DNA from: Gammaproteobacteria bacterium
GTDB lineage: Bacteria > Pseudomonadota > Gammaproteobacteria > Steroidobacterales > Steroidobacteraceae
Assembly: GCA_010031985.1 (NCBI GenBank)
Contig: RGYP01000001.1
Location: 1 to 38,458 of the forward strand
Direction of reading: 5' to 3'
Length of the DNA stretch: 38,458 nucleotides
The number at the start of each line of letters is the position of its first letter. The first letter of the stretch is position 1. Made by a program: the position numbers and the translations under genes. This document shows, in pieces, positions 1-8,250 of the stretch. The notes below the pieces were generated by a model. The model was not told the DNA's origin, ran no database searches, and saw nothing but the letters and a program-made list of their open reading frames with translations.

Positions 1-402
1 CGACGGGGGCGGCGCGGGCGCCGCAACGACAGCGCCGGCGGCGAGCGGCACCAATCGCCCGTCGATACGGGCTCCCAAGGCCATTTCGATCACGCCGTAA
101 CTCACGTCGCCGGTCACTCGAGCCTTGGCACCGAGTACGACCCGCTGCACCCCGCGAACGTTCCCGATCACTTCGCCGTTGATGACGGCGATCGAGACCT
201 CGACGTTGCCCTTGATCTGACCCGGCTCGCCGATCCAGAGCGTGGACGGCATGGAGCCGTCGACACCGTGGACGTGTCCCTGCAGGACACCATCGACGTG
301 AACGCCTCCGGTGAATTCGAGATCGCCACGCAACTGGGTTCCGCGACCGATCAGGGTGTCGATACGACCCGGCAAACGCGGGGCCTTGCGGCGTCCGAAC
401 AT
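1..402 (-). CDS. Bactofilin (polymer-forming cytoskeletal protein), 3' end cut by the window edge
   Basis: The visible 134 residues begin MFGRRKAPRLPGRIDTLIG and continue as the short beta-helical repeat pattern of bactofilins, with regularly spaced Gly and Val/Ile (for example GDLEFTGGVHVDGVLQGHV and GEVIGNVRGVQRVVLGAKA). The beta-helical core runs from about residue 15 to 118. The Ala/Pro-rich segment that follows (AAGAVVAAPAPPP) looks like the start of a disordered C-terminal tail that continues outside the window. Bactofilins self-assemble into membrane-associated filaments that localise cell-wall or morphogenesis enzymes. The ATG is preceded by a GAGGGGG Shine-Dalgarno and lies 11 bp after the stop of the coiled-coil membrane protein, so the two are probably co-transcribed. 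Family assignment is confident; the specific role is not known. Confidence 0.88.
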   Translation of the reverse strand, partial: MFGRRKAPRLPGRIDTLIGRGTQLRGDLEFTGGVHVDGVLQGHVHGVDGSMPSTLWIGEPGQIKGNVEVSIAVINGEVIGNVRGVQRVVLGAKARVTGDVSYGVIEMALGARIDGRLVPLAAGAVVAAPAPPPS

Positions 403-413
403 GATGATCCCCC

Positions 414-1121
414 TCAGGGTGGCCAGAGCACCGATTGAACCACGGCTCGCATCGCCCTGTCAGCCGGACGGATTTCGACCGTCAGCCGCTCGGGTGTGAC
501 CCCCGGGGGCAGTACGAGCTCGCGCTCGAGGTTCTCGAAGTAACGAAAACCGTAGGCGGTTTCGAAGAGCGGGTAGCGGGACGCACGCCCGGCGCGGGCA
601 CCCTCGAGGGTCACGATCACCATGCCCGACACCACGTTCTGAGGATTTCCGGGCTGCACCAACGACAGGCGCAGCAGCGGTCTCGAGCCGGCCCGCGAGT
701 TGTCGATGCGCAGGGTGCGGATAGCCACGTTAGCTGGCGCCTCGGTGGTTGCGACGATGCCCTTGTAGAACTCGAGTTGCTGCCGTTGGCGGGCCACTTC
801 GGCCTGCAACTCGCCGATGCTCTGCGCCAACTCTTGCCGTTCTCGATCCTGCGCGACTTTCAGGGTGTCGAGTTCGGCCACCTGCCTGCGCAAGTCAGTG
901 ATGATCACGTCGCGTTCATCGATCGCACGGCGCAAGGTGGCCATGTTGCTCAGCGGATTGGTGACGCCCACCCCGATGCCTGAACGCCCGAGTTCGAAGA
1001 GCCCCCAGCCGAGCAAGCCCAGCACCAGCACGCCGAACACCAAGAACATGCGCAGCCGCGATGGCCCGATGCCACGGATGACGATGAATGCCTGATCTTT
1101 GAAGGCCAAATCTTTGTTCAC
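414..1121 (-). CDS. Single-pass membrane protein with periplasmic coiled coil, DUF6776-like
   Basis: A 235-residue protein read from a GTG whose last two bases and following A form the TGA stop of rppH (a 4-bp GTGA overlap). I prefer this start to upstream in-frame ATGs that lie deep inside rppH. Layout: a short cytoplasmic N-terminus, one membrane helix (about residues 25-45, FLVFGVLVLGLLGWGLFEL), a coiled coil (about 62-120, rich in Arg/Gln/Glu/Leu heptads), then a beta-rich C-terminal domain with LRLSLVQPGN and FRYFENLERELVLPPG. This resembles the uncharacterised DUF6776 family. The function is unknown. The close coupling to a downstream bactofilin gene suggests a membrane partner or anchor for the filament, which is inference. 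Confidence 0.75.
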   Translation of the reverse strand: MNKDLAFKDQAFIVIRGIGPSRLRMFLVFGVLVLGLLGWGLFELGRSGIGVGVTNPLSNMATLRRAIDERDVIITDLRRQVAELDTLKVAQDRERQELAQSIGELQAEVARQRQQLEFYKGIVATTEAPANVAIRTLRIDNSRAGSRPLLRLSLVQPGNPQNVVSGMVIVTLEGARAGRASRYPLFETAYGFRYFENLERELVLPPGVTPERLTVEIRPADRAMRAVVQSVLWPP

Positions 1122-1648
1122 GAGCTTGCCATCTCGTCCCACCATTCGGGGTAGGGCGGCAATCCGGCGGGGAATGCGAACTGACCGAGTTCGTGCAGCG
1201 CACGACGATACACGGGTCGCTTGAAATGGATGACTTCGCGAACGGGCTCCCACCAGTCCGACCAGCGCCAGCCGCAGAATTCAGGCTCGTCGGTCTGGTC
1301 GAAGCGCACGGGCGGCGCATCGGTGAGACTCTCGAGCAGATACCAACGCTGTTTCTGCCCGATGCAGAGCGGCAACTGATCGCGACGCTGATAGCGCGGC
1401 GGCAAGCGGTAACGCAGCCAGCGCCGAGTCACGCCGACGATGCGCACGTCCTCGGGTGCGAGGCCGATTTCTTCGGCGAGCTCACGGAACATCCCCTGCT
1501 CCACCGATTCGCCGATACGCAAGCCGCCCTGCGGAAACTGCCAGCCCTTGCCGCCTGCGCGTTTGCCCAAGAAAACCCGACCGTCTGCCTGCATCAGCAC
1601 GATGCCGACGTTGGCGCGAAAACCGTCACGATCGATCAGGTCGGTCAT
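1118..1648 (-). CDS. rppH: RNA pyrophosphohydrolase RppH (Nudix)
   Basis: A 176-residue Nudix hydrolase of the usual RppH length. The Nudix box is complete at about residues 41-63 (GGLRIGESVEQGMFRELAEE followed by IGL), with the REL-EE metal-binding glutamates. N-terminal GFRANVGIVL and C-terminal FKRPVYRRALHEL match the RppH subfamily rather than generic MutT proteins. RppH removes pyrophosphate from the 5' triphosphate end of mRNAs and so starts 5'-end-dependent decay. It lies 15 bp downstream of tyrA and overlaps the next gene by 4 bp, so it is in the middle of an operon. In E. coli and Pseudomonas the gene usually precedes ptsP; here that neighbour is replaced by the membrane coiled-coil and bactofilin genes. 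Confidence 0.95.
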   Translation of the reverse strand: MTDLIDRDGFRANVGIVLMQADGRVFLGKRAGGKGWQFPQGGLRIGESVEQGMFRELAEEIGLAPEDVRIVGVTRRWLRYRLPPRYQRRDQLPLCIGQKQRWYLLESLTDAPPVRFDQTDEPEFCGWRWSDWWEPVREVIHFKRPVYRRALHELGQFAFPAGLPPYPEWWDEMASS

Positions 1649-1663
1649 GGCCGGGAGCGAGTC

Positions 1664-2776
1664 TCAGGCGCGACGCGCCGTCATCGATTTGCGATCCTCG
1701 AGATACTCGCGACCGCGTTCCATCAGTGCGGCGAAGGTGGCCGCGTCGCGCGAAAGCACCGTACGACGCAGGGTTTCGACGGCCTTGGCGAGCGCCTCGA
1801 GGGACTCAGCGCCGTAATCATTGAGTGCCTGGATTTCGTAGTAGAGCTGGGGGCTCTCCTGCGCAACGCGGCTTGCCACGTCGAGCTGGGCGTCAAAAGT
1901 GGTGCTCGAAAGTTTGGCCAGACGCGGCGCCGCCTCGCCACTCTCGGCGAGTGCAGTGAAGAAAGAAATATTGAGTGCATGCGAGAGCCCGAGCACGTAG
2001 GCGATCAGGCGATCATGCTCGTCGAGCGACATCACCACCTGCTCGACCATCGTCGGCGCAAAGAGTTCGCGCGCCTTGGCAAGCGCCTCTTCGTGACCAA
2101 GATCGACGAAGATGACGTGTCGGCCCGACAACAATTCGGTGTCGGGACCGAACATCGGATGTACCGAGGTCACGCGACAGCCGTGCGACTTGAGCGCCAT
2201 CAGTCCGCCACGCAGCGGCGACTTCAGGGAGCCGACGTCGAAGATCACGCCGCCGGGCCTACGCATCGCCAACTCGCGCAGGACGGCGTCGGTTTGTCCG
2301 AGAGGCGTGGCAACGACGATGAAGTCCTGCTGCAAACTGTCTTGCCGATAGTCGCCGACATCGCGGGTCCCTGCGGGCGCACCCGCCGGATCGCTCACCT
2401 CGACCTCGAAACCCTGCGAGGCGAGGAAGTCGACGAACCAGCCGCCGAGCTTGCCCGCGCCACCGATGACGAGCGCGCGGCGGCCGCTGCCGTGCCCGCG
2501 GGCGGCCACGCTCGAACGCTCCTGCGTCGCGAGCGAACTGCGGATGAGCATGCGCATCAGGTCTTCGGCGATGTGCGCCGGCACGCCTCGACTCTCGGCC
2601 AAGGCGCGCGCACCGACGATCACCTCACGCTCGCGACCGTAGTCGCGAGTCGGATGCCCGGTGGAGCGCTTGACGCGGGCGATCTCGCCGCTCGTGCGCT
2701 GTCGATCGGCGATCAGCTCGATGAGCTGCCGGTCGATGTCATCGAGGTGTTTGCGGAGTTCTTCGAGGGTCGCCAT
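1664..2776 (-). CDS. tyrA: Chorismate mutase / prephenate dehydrogenase (T-protein)
   Basis: A 370-residue bifunctional enzyme of tyrosine biosynthesis. It isomerises chorismate to prephenate, then oxidises prephenate to 4-hydroxyphenylpyruvate. Residues 1-90 form an AroQ chorismate mutase helix bundle (LRKHLDDIDRQLIELIADRQ). From about residue 100 an NAD-binding fold follows (ALVIGGAGKLGGWFVDFL), then the conserved HPMFGPD at 206-212 and a helical dimerisation domain (QESPQLYYEIQALN). Length and order match E. coli TyrA (373 residues). The ATG at 2776 was chosen because the AroQ domain begins there and a GGAA precedes it; the frame stays open 21 codons further upstream without family similarity. 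It is the first gene of a minus-strand operon, divergent from pdxH. Confidence 0.95.
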   Translation of the reverse strand: MATLEELRKHLDDIDRQLIELIADRQRTSGEIARVKRSTGHPTRDYGREREVIVGARALAESRGVPAHIAEDLMRMLIRSSLATQERSSVAARGHGSGRRALVIGGAGKLGGWFVDFLASQGFEVEVSDPAGAPAGTRDVGDYRQDSLQQDFIVVATPLGQTDAVLRELAMRRPGGVIFDVGSLKSPLRGGLMALKSHGCRVTSVHPMFGPDTELLSGRHVIFVDLGHEEALAKARELFAPTMVEQVVMSLDEHDRLIAYVLGLSHALNISFFTALAESGEAAPRLAKLSSTTFDAQLDVASRVAQESPQLYYEIQALNDYGAESLEALAKAVETLRRTVLSRDAATFAALMERGREYLEDRKSMTARRA

Positions 2777-2861
2777 GTTCCAAGGCTCGTTTCGGGCGCA
2801 GACTCCTGCGCAGCCACTTACTATAGCCGTGCGGCACAAGCCGACGCGCTAAGATTCGGCC

Positions 2862-3566
2862 ATGCCCGTACCCGTCCAGTTCCTGCCTGATCCCCTGCCG
2901 GTCGAGCCGCTCGCCATGGCCGCCGGTTGGCTCGAGCTCGCGCGCTCGCGGCGCGATCAGCCGAACCCCAATGCCATGGTCGTCGCCAGCGTCGGCGCCG
3001 AGGGTCAACCGTCGGCCCGCGTCGTGCTCTGCAAGGAAATCGTGGTCGACCCCGGATACATCAGCTTCTTCACCAATTACGAGTCGCGCAAGGGCCGCGA
3101 ACTGGAGGCCCACCCGCGCGTGGCGCTCGTCATGCATTGGGACCACCTCTATCGGCAGGTGCGCATCGAGGGTCGCGTGGTGCGCGCACCGGCGGCCGAG
3201 AGCGATGCGTACTTCCGCACTCGCCCCTGGCAGCGGCGCGTAGGCGCCTGGGCGAGCGCGCAGAGCTCGCCCGTCGGGTCGCGCGCGGAGTTGGAAGCCG
3301 CGGTCGTTGCGGTGGCACGTCGCTTCGACGTACCCGTCCCCGGCCCCGAGGACGCGCCCGCTCCACCAGGACTCGGCGACCACATTCCGCGGCCGCCCAA
3401 CTGGGGCGGTTATCACGTTTACGCCGAAGCGGTCGAGCTTTGGGTCGAGGGTGAGTCGCGAATTCACGATCGCGCGCGCTGGTCGCGCACGCTGATCGCG
3501 GGCCACCACCCTGCCGAGCCGCCGCGCGTCGGCGGTGCGTGGCAGGTCACTCGATTGCAGCCCTGA
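2862..3566 (+). CDS. pdxH: Pyridoxamine 5'-phosphate oxidase
   Basis: A 234-residue FMN enzyme that oxidises pyridoxamine or pyridoxine 5'-phosphate to pyridoxal 5'-phosphate in the cytoplasm. The FMN-binding split barrel is recognisable from NAMVVASVG and SARVVLCKEI (residues about 37-60) through YISFFTNYESRKGREL. The family's substrate and FMN signature RPPNWGGY is present near residue 180, and the C-terminus ends in the expected R-L-x-P (VTRLQP). The gene diverges from tyrA with an 85-bp gap and converges on the phosphatase gene with only 12 bp between stops. An inverted repeat CTCGCC-TCA-GGCGAG sits over that junction (3573-3587), but it has no T-run and is not called as a terminator. Confidence 0.95.
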   Translation: MPVPVQFLPDPLPVEPLAMAAGWLELARSRRDQPNPNAMVVASVGAEGQPSARVVLCKEIVVDPGYISFFTNYESRKGRELEAHPRVALVMHWDHLYRQVRIEGRVVRAPAAESDAYFRTRPWQRRVGAWASAQSSPVGSRAELEAAVVAVARRFDVPVPGPEDAPAPPGLGDHIPRPPNWGGYHVYAEAVELWVEGESRIHDRARWSRTLIAGHHPAEPPRVGGAWQVTRLQP

Positions 3567-3578
3567 TCGGTACTCGCC

Positions 3579-4340
3579 TCAGGCGAGCGCTGCGAGCAGC
3601 ACGTCGTGCAAGGCGCCGTTGCTCGCGAGCACCGACGTGGTCGTCAGATCGACTGCCCGGCCGTCCAAGTCGGTGAAGCGACCGCCCGCCTCCTCGACGA
3701 TGACCGTGAGTGCAGCGATGTCCAGAATGTTGACGTCGGACTCGATCACGGCATCGAGCGCGCCACGGGCCAGCAAGTGGTAATGCACGAAATCGCCGTA
3801 GCCGCGGATGCGATTGACCCGCGTCACGAGCTCGCCGTAGCGGGCCCAGCGCAGTCCCGAGGCCAGCGTTTTCAAATTGCCGCTCGAGACGATCGCCGCG
3901 TCGAGGCGATCGATGCCGCTGACGCGGATGCGCTGCTGGCCAAGCCACGCGCCCTCGCCCCGCTCCGCCCACGCAAATTCGCCGTAGGCGGGCGCGGACG
4001 ACACGCCGAGCACCATTCGACCACCGCGCTGCAGCGCAATTTGGGTCGAGAAAAAAGGGCACTCGCGCACAAAGGACTTGGTGCCATCGATCGGATCGAC
4101 GAGCCAAACGCTCTCGGCACCCATGGCGTGCTGCCCGGTTTCTTCGCCAAAAAAACCGTAGCTCGGAAAATGACGCGACAAGACCTCGCGAATGACTTCC
4201 TCGGCTTTGACATCGGCCTCGGTGACCGGCGATTTGTCGGCTTTGGTGACGACCGCGAGGTTGCGCTGATAGAGCTCGCGAATCACGCGCGCTGCGGCTT
4301 CGGCGGCTTCGATGGCGACCTTCAGTTCGGCGGATGGCAC
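3579..4340 (-). CDS. Inositol-monophosphatase-family phosphatase, probably HisN-type histidinol-phosphatase
   Basis: A 253-residue Mg-dependent, Li-sensitive-type phosphatase. Metal ligands are visible as GEET (Glu66) and DPIDGTKSF (Asp82 and Asp85), with a third-metal aspartate in NILDIAAL where many relatives have a W-D pair. Family members act on inositol phosphates, 3'-phosphoadenosine nucleotides, fructose bisphosphate or histidinol phosphate. The pattern DPIDGTKSF-V-x5-P-F-x3-I-A-L with a late IVEEAGGRF is closest to the histidinol-phosphatase (HisN) group, but substrate cannot be proven and no his genes are nearby. The start is GTG, supported by GAGGG six bases upstream. The gene diverges from the adenosyltransferase across 46 bp. 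Confidence 0.82.
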   Translation of the reverse strand: MPSAELKVAIEAAEAAARVIRELYQRNLAVVTKADKSPVTEADVKAEEVIREVLSRHFPSYGFFGEETGQHAMGAESVWLVDPIDGTKSFVRECPFFSTQIALQRGGRMVLGVSSAPAYGEFAWAERGEGAWLGQQRIRVSGIDRLDAAIVSSGNLKTLASGLRWARYGELVTRVNRIRGYGDFVHYHLLARGALDAVIESDVNILDIAALTVIVEEAGGRFTDLDGRAVDLTTTSVLASNGALHDVLLAALA

Positions 4341-4386
4341 GAATTGCCCTCGGGGTCAGTGATGACGGAGTGGTATCTTAAACGCC

Positions 4387-4947
4387 ATGGGAAACAGGCT
4401 TAGCAAGATCTATACGCGAACTGGCGACGATGGCTCCACGGGACTCGGCGACGGCAGTCGAGTGCGCAAGGATGATGCCCGGGTCGAGGCCTATGGCACG
4501 GTGGACGAGGCGAACAGCGCCGTCGGCGTGATTCTCGCCGTGCCCGGCCTGCCCGCGGCCGTCGCGGAGTGCCTGATCGCCGTTCAGCACGATCTTTTCG
4601 ATCTCGGCGGCGAGCTCTGCATTCCGGGCATGACACTCATCAAGCCGGAGCAGATCGAACAACTCGAGTCTCAGCTCGATGGCTTCAACGATCCGCTGCC
4701 GCCGCTCAAGGAATTCATTCTGCCGGGCGGTGGTCCCGCTGCCGCAGCCTGTCATCTCGCACGCACCATCGTCAGGCGCGCCGAGCGTCGCGTCTGGACG
4801 CTCTCGACCGAAACCACGGTGAGCCCGGACGCCGCGCGCTATCTCAATCGGCTCTCGGACCTGCTGTTCGTGATCGCGCGCGTGCTCGCGCGCCACGAAA
4901 ACGGCAGCGAGGTGGTTTGGAATCGAAATCGCCGCGGCGCGCCCTGA
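4387..4947 (+). CDS. Cob(I)alamin adenosyltransferase, PduO type
   Basis: A 186-residue five-helix-bundle ATP:cob(I)alamin adenosyltransferase that makes adenosylcobalamin, the radical coenzyme. The N-terminal ATP-binding motif YTRTGDDGSTGL (residues 9-20) and the C-terminal NRLSDLLFVIARVLARHE are diagnostic of the PduO/MMAB family, as distinct from CobA/BtuR. The length is normal. It stands alone between a divergent phosphatase and a convergent MFS gene, with a single base between the two stops. A B12-dependent class II ribonucleotide reductase about 24 kb away in this window is a plausible consumer of its product; that link is inference. Confidence 0.93.
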   Translation: MGNRLSKIYTRTGDDGSTGLGDGSRVRKDDARVEAYGTVDEANSAVGVILAVPGLPAAVAECLIAVQHDLFDLGGELCIPGMTLIKPEQIEQLESQLDGFNDPLPPLKEFILPGGGPAAAACHLARTIVRRAERRVWTLSTETTVSPDAARYLNRLSDLLFVIARVLARHENGSEVVWNRNRRGAP

Positions 4948-4948
4948 C

Positions 4949-6382
4949 TCAGTCCTTGCTGGCGAGCACCCGCTCGTCGACCTCGCTGCGGATCTGCGTG
5001 CCGATCAAGATCGACAGCAATAGCGCGCAGGCCAGGCCGATGAACGGCACCTGATAGCTGCCGTAGGCGTCGAACAGTTTGCCGGTGATCCAGCTGCCAA
5101 GACCGACGCCGATCGACTCGAGAAAACTGATCGAGCCATTGATGCGGCCGATCTCGCGCAAGCCGAAATTGTTGACGGCCAGCATGTTGTAGAGCGTGAA
5201 CAAGCCGCCCCAACCGAGCCCAATGACCACCGCCGAGATCACCACCCATTCGCGCTTCATGCTCGCGAGTCCAACGAGGCCGATGAACATGATCACGAGA
5301 CAGGTCATGAATACTTTGTGCCGATCGATGCGATCGGCGATCGCACCGTTGGCGAGCTTGGCCACCATGGCAACGAGACTGAATAGAAAAAGCTGCAGGC
5401 CCGCTTCTTTAAGCGTGAAGCCGAAACCCTTGTTGAGATGCAGCACGTAGTGCTGCACGAACGAGAAGATCGCGTAGTAACTCAGGAAGCCCGACAGACC
5501 GATCGCCCAGAACGTGCGGGTGCGGATTGCTTGCTGAAAAGTCAGGCCGTGCTGCTTGAGATCGCCGAGCGCCTCGTTTTGTCCTACGGCTTTGTAGCCT
5601 GCTTGAGCCGGCGTGCCGCGAATGACGAGCACGATCAACGCCAGCAGGACGACAGGCATCAGCGCGTTGTAGAGATAAGCCTGTCGCCAACCGAAGGCCT
5701 CGATCAGGTACGGGTTCACGAACGGCAACACGGCGCTGCCGAGACTGGTGCCGACGAGCGCGATGCCGATCGCAAGCCCGCGATATTTCACGAACCAGCT
5801 CGAGACGAGGTAGATCACGGTCATCGAACCTGCGGTCGACAACGCGAGCGAGAACATGAGGTGGATGAGGTAGACCTGCTTGAGGGCGACGCCCATCCAG
5901 TTCTCGACGTACAGCCAAAGACCGAGCGCCGCGAGCACGAGCGCGATGAGCACGGCGGCCGCACGACCGAGCCCTGGCGCGAGCGAACCGAGCGCCACCA
6001 CCACGACGCCCGCGAGGCCGAGCGCCGTAACCACGGCAATCGCCTCGATCACCGGCACCGGGCCACCGTTGGCGATCATGCTGTAGCCGACGTAGCCGAG
6101 CGTGAGCAGGCCGCACCCGGTCATCAACAAGTAACGCGGATTGACCCGATCGATGAGGATGCCGACGAAGGGCGAGATGGTCGCGGTCAAGGCAAAGTTC
6201 AGAAAGTCGCGGAATTTGAAATCGCCGCGCGACCAGCCGAATTCGTCGAGCAGCGAAGGATCGAAGATGGTGATGCCGGTCGCCGTCATGCCGTTCGACA
6301 GAAACAGCGCCAGCATGCCCATCACGGCAACGGCCCACGGGTAGTATTTGGGCGCTTCGCGCCCGGCACTTGGCTGGTTCAT
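4949..6382 (-). CDS. MFS transporter, OFA (oxalate/formate antiporter)-like, with two extra membrane helices
   Basis: A 477-residue inner-membrane transporter. Start at the ATG giving MNQPSAGREAPKYYPWAVAV; the open frame extends 17 codons upstream without support. Hydrophobic segments correspond to the 12 MFS helices, with the loop 2-3 motif region at ILIDRVNPRYLL and a second-half counterpart at GAIADRIDRHKVF. Between helices 3 and 4 (about residues 108-168) lie two additional strongly hydrophobic stretches (IEAIAVVTALGLAGVVVVAL and AAAVLIALVLAALGLWLYVE), giving 14 predicted segments. The second half resembles monocarboxylate/oxalate-formate-type carriers. Substrate is unknown and the neighbours give no clue. 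Confidence 0.85.
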   Translation of the reverse strand: MNQPSAGREAPKYYPWAVAVMGMLALFLSNGMTATGITIFDPSLLDEFGWSRGDFKFRDFLNFALTATISPFVGILIDRVNPRYLLMTGCGLLTLGYVGYSMIANGGPVPVIEAIAVVTALGLAGVVVVALGSLAPGLGRAAAVLIALVLAALGLWLYVENWMGVALKQVYLIHLMFSLALSTAGSMTVIYLVSSWFVKYRGLAIGIALVGTSLGSAVLPFVNPYLIEAFGWRQAYLYNALMPVVLLALIVLVIRGTPAQAGYKAVGQNEALGDLKQHGLTFQQAIRTRTFWAIGLSGFLSYYAIFSFVQHYVLHLNKGFGFTLKEAGLQLFLFSLVAMVAKLANGAIADRIDRHKVFMTCLVIMFIGLVGLASMKREWVVISAVVIGLGWGGLFTLYNMLAVNNFGLREIGRINGSISFLESIGVGLGSWITGKLFDAYGSYQVPFIGLACALLLSILIGTQIRSEVDERVLASKD

Positions 6383-6468
6383 GATGCGTGACCCCCTGCG
6401 ATCGAGCCCGGCGATCGATGATACACGGCACACCCTCGCGAGCGCTGGGATCGTGCCAAAATGTGGTC

Positions 6469-7839
6469 ATGCGCCCGTACTCGAACGCTGGGCTGCGCGC
6501 CCTCGATCTCGCGCACGTCTGGCACCCCTGCACGCAAATGAAGGACCACGAGTCGACCATGCCGCTCGTGCCGATCCGTTCGGGTAGCGGCGTCTGGCTC
6601 AAGGATCACGACGGACACATGTACCTCGATGCCATCAGCTCGTGGTGGGTCAATCTCTGGGGTCATGCCCATCCGCACATCAACGCGGCTGTGCAGGAGC
6701 AACTGCATCGCCTACCCCATGTGATGTTCGCCGGCTTCACGCACGAGCCTGCAGCTCGGCTCGCGGCGGAGCTCACGGCGCTCGCACCCCAAGGACTCAG
6801 CCGCTGTTTCTTCGCCGATAGCGGCTCGGCCTCGATCGAGGTCGCGGTGAAGATGAGTTTTCACTACTGGCAAAACGTCGGTCGCGCCGGCAAGACCCGC
6901 TTCGTCACGCTCGCCAACAGCTATCACGGCGAGACGCTGGGTGCGCTCGCGGTGGGCAGCGTCGAGCTCTACAAAGCGATCTACCGTCCGCTGCTCATGG
7001 ACGTGATCACCGTCGCCTCGCCCGATGCCTCGGACGGTGAAGCGGGCGAGACCGCCGCCGATATCGCGCGGCGTCGTGCGGCCGAACTCGAGGCCGTGCT
7101 CGCCGAGCAGGCCGACGCCATCGCTGCGGTCATCCTCGAGCCGCTGGTGCAATGCGCCGGCAACATGCGCATGCATGATCCGCTCTACTTGAAACTCGTG
7201 CGCGAGGCCTGCGATCGCTACGAGGTACATCTGATCGCCGACGAGATCGCCGTGGGTTTTGGTCGCACGGGAACGCTCTTCGCCTGCGAGCAAGCCGGCA
7301 TAACGCCTGATTTTCTTTGTTTGTCGAAGGGGCTCACCGCCGGCTACCTGCCGATGTCGGTGGTGCTGACTCGCGAGTCGACCTATGCGGCTTTTTACGA
7401 CGAATACGTCAAGCTCAACGCTTTTCTGCACTCCCACAGCTACTCGGGAAATCCGCTGGCCTGCGCTGCGGCGCTGGCGTCGCTCGAGTTGTTTCGCGAG
7501 CGCAATGCGCTCGCGGCCAACGAGCGGCTTGCGGCACATCTCGGCGCGGCCACGCGCAGCGCTTTCGCAGATCACCCGAACGTGGCGCAAATCAGGCAGT
7601 GCGGCATGATCGTCGCGGTGGAATTCGCGCGCGATCGGCAAGCCAGACTGAACTTTGACTGGCGCGAACGACGACATCTGCACATCTATCGGCATGCACT
7701 GCAACGCGGCGTATTGCTGCGCCCCTTGGGCAACGTCATCTACTTCATGCCCCCCTACGTGATCACCCCCGCCGAGATCGATCTCATGGTCGCCGTGGCG
7801 CGCGAGGGTCTCGACATCGCCGTGAGCGCTTCGGCATGA
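6469..7839 (+). CDS. bioA: Adenosylmethionine-8-amino-7-oxononanoate aminotransferase
   Basis: A 456-residue PLP enzyme of biotin synthesis that converts 7-keto-8-aminopelargonate to 7,8-diaminopelargonate with S-adenosylmethionine as amino donor. BioA-specific features are VWHPCTQM near residue 20, YLDAISSWWVNLWGHAHP (52-69, the tryptophan pair typical of BioA), the aminotransferase HADEI-like motif HLIADEIAVGFGRTGT and the PLP lysine in LSKGLTAGYLP (Lys287). The ATG at 6469 begins at the conserved N-terminus; an upstream in-frame start at 6388 would run across the divergent MFS promoter region. The stop overlaps the start of the rsmE remnant by 4 bp. No other bio genes are present in the window. 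Confidence 0.95.
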   Translation: MRPYSNAGLRALDLAHVWHPCTQMKDHESTMPLVPIRSGSGVWLKDHDGHMYLDAISSWWVNLWGHAHPHINAAVQEQLHRLPHVMFAGFTHEPAARLAAELTALAPQGLSRCFFADSGSASIEVAVKMSFHYWQNVGRAGKTRFVTLANSYHGETLGALAVGSVELYKAIYRPLLMDVITVASPDASDGEAGETAADIARRRAAELEAVLAEQADAIAAVILEPLVQCAGNMRMHDPLYLKLVREACDRYEVHLIADEIAVGFGRTGTLFACEQAGITPDFLCLSKGLTAGYLPMSVVLTRESTYAAFYDEYVKLNAFLHSHSYSGNPLACAAALASLELFRERNALAANERLAAHLGAATRSAFADHPNVAQIRQCGMIVAVEFARDRQARLNFDWRERRHLHIYRHALQRGVLLRPLGNVIYFMPPYVITPAEIDLMVAVAREGLDIAVSASA

Positions 7840-8250
7840 GGAACATCCGCGTTTACCTCGAAGCGCCCCTCGCGAGTGCACTCGCGCACGGCCGCAAACT
7901 CGCCCTGCCCGCGCCGGCCGCGCAACACGTGATCAAAGTTTTGCGTCTGCGCAGTGGGACTGCGATCACGATCTTCGACGGGCGTGGTGGCGAGTATCGC
8001 GCCCGGCTCGAAATCGCGGGTCGAGGCGAGGCCTGGGTCGAATTGGAGGAGCACCTGCCCATCGAGCGCGAATCACCCCTCCAGATCACGCTGCTACAAG
8101 GCTTGTCGCGCGGCGAGCGCATGGATTGGGTGATGCAGAAAGCGACCGAACTCGGCGTGCAGCGCATCGTGCCGGTCGGCACCGCACGCAGCGTGGTGCA
8201 ACTCGATGCCGACCGGGGCGACAAGCGTAGCGCCCATTGGCGGATTTGTC
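7836..8250 (+). pseudogene. rsmE: rsmE remnant: N-terminal part of 16S rRNA (uracil1498-N3)-methyltransferase, catalytic domain missing
   Basis: The first 136 codons match RsmE: the N-terminal PUA-like domain (RVYLEAPLASAL, HVIKVLRLRSGTAITIFDGR) and the start of the SPOUT domain (ITLLQGLSRGERMDWVMQK, ATELGVQRIVPVGTARSVVQ). Similarity stops abruptly after HWR (codon at 8241-8243), where the family continues with the ACEQCGR region, then the S-adenosylmethionine-binding knot. None of the roughly 100 residues of the catalytic knot is present. Seven bases later the ATG of gshB begins. The rsmE frame stays open out of phase inside gshB until 8885, so a 349-residue chimera could be translated, but its last 213 residues are a shadow frame. 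ATGA overlap with bioA. A real deletion or a sequence-assembly collapse are both possible. Confidence 0.85.

Noticed and set aside
1193..2890. 565-residue plus-strand open frame opposite rppH and tyrA
   Set aside because: It is antisense to two clear conserved genes, has no recognisable domain and is the kind of long shadow frame expected in GC-rich DNA.
3573..3587. CTCGCC-TCA-GGCGAG inverted repeat at the pdxH/phosphatase junction as an intrinsic terminator
   Set aside because: The stem is only six pairs and there is no T-run on either side.
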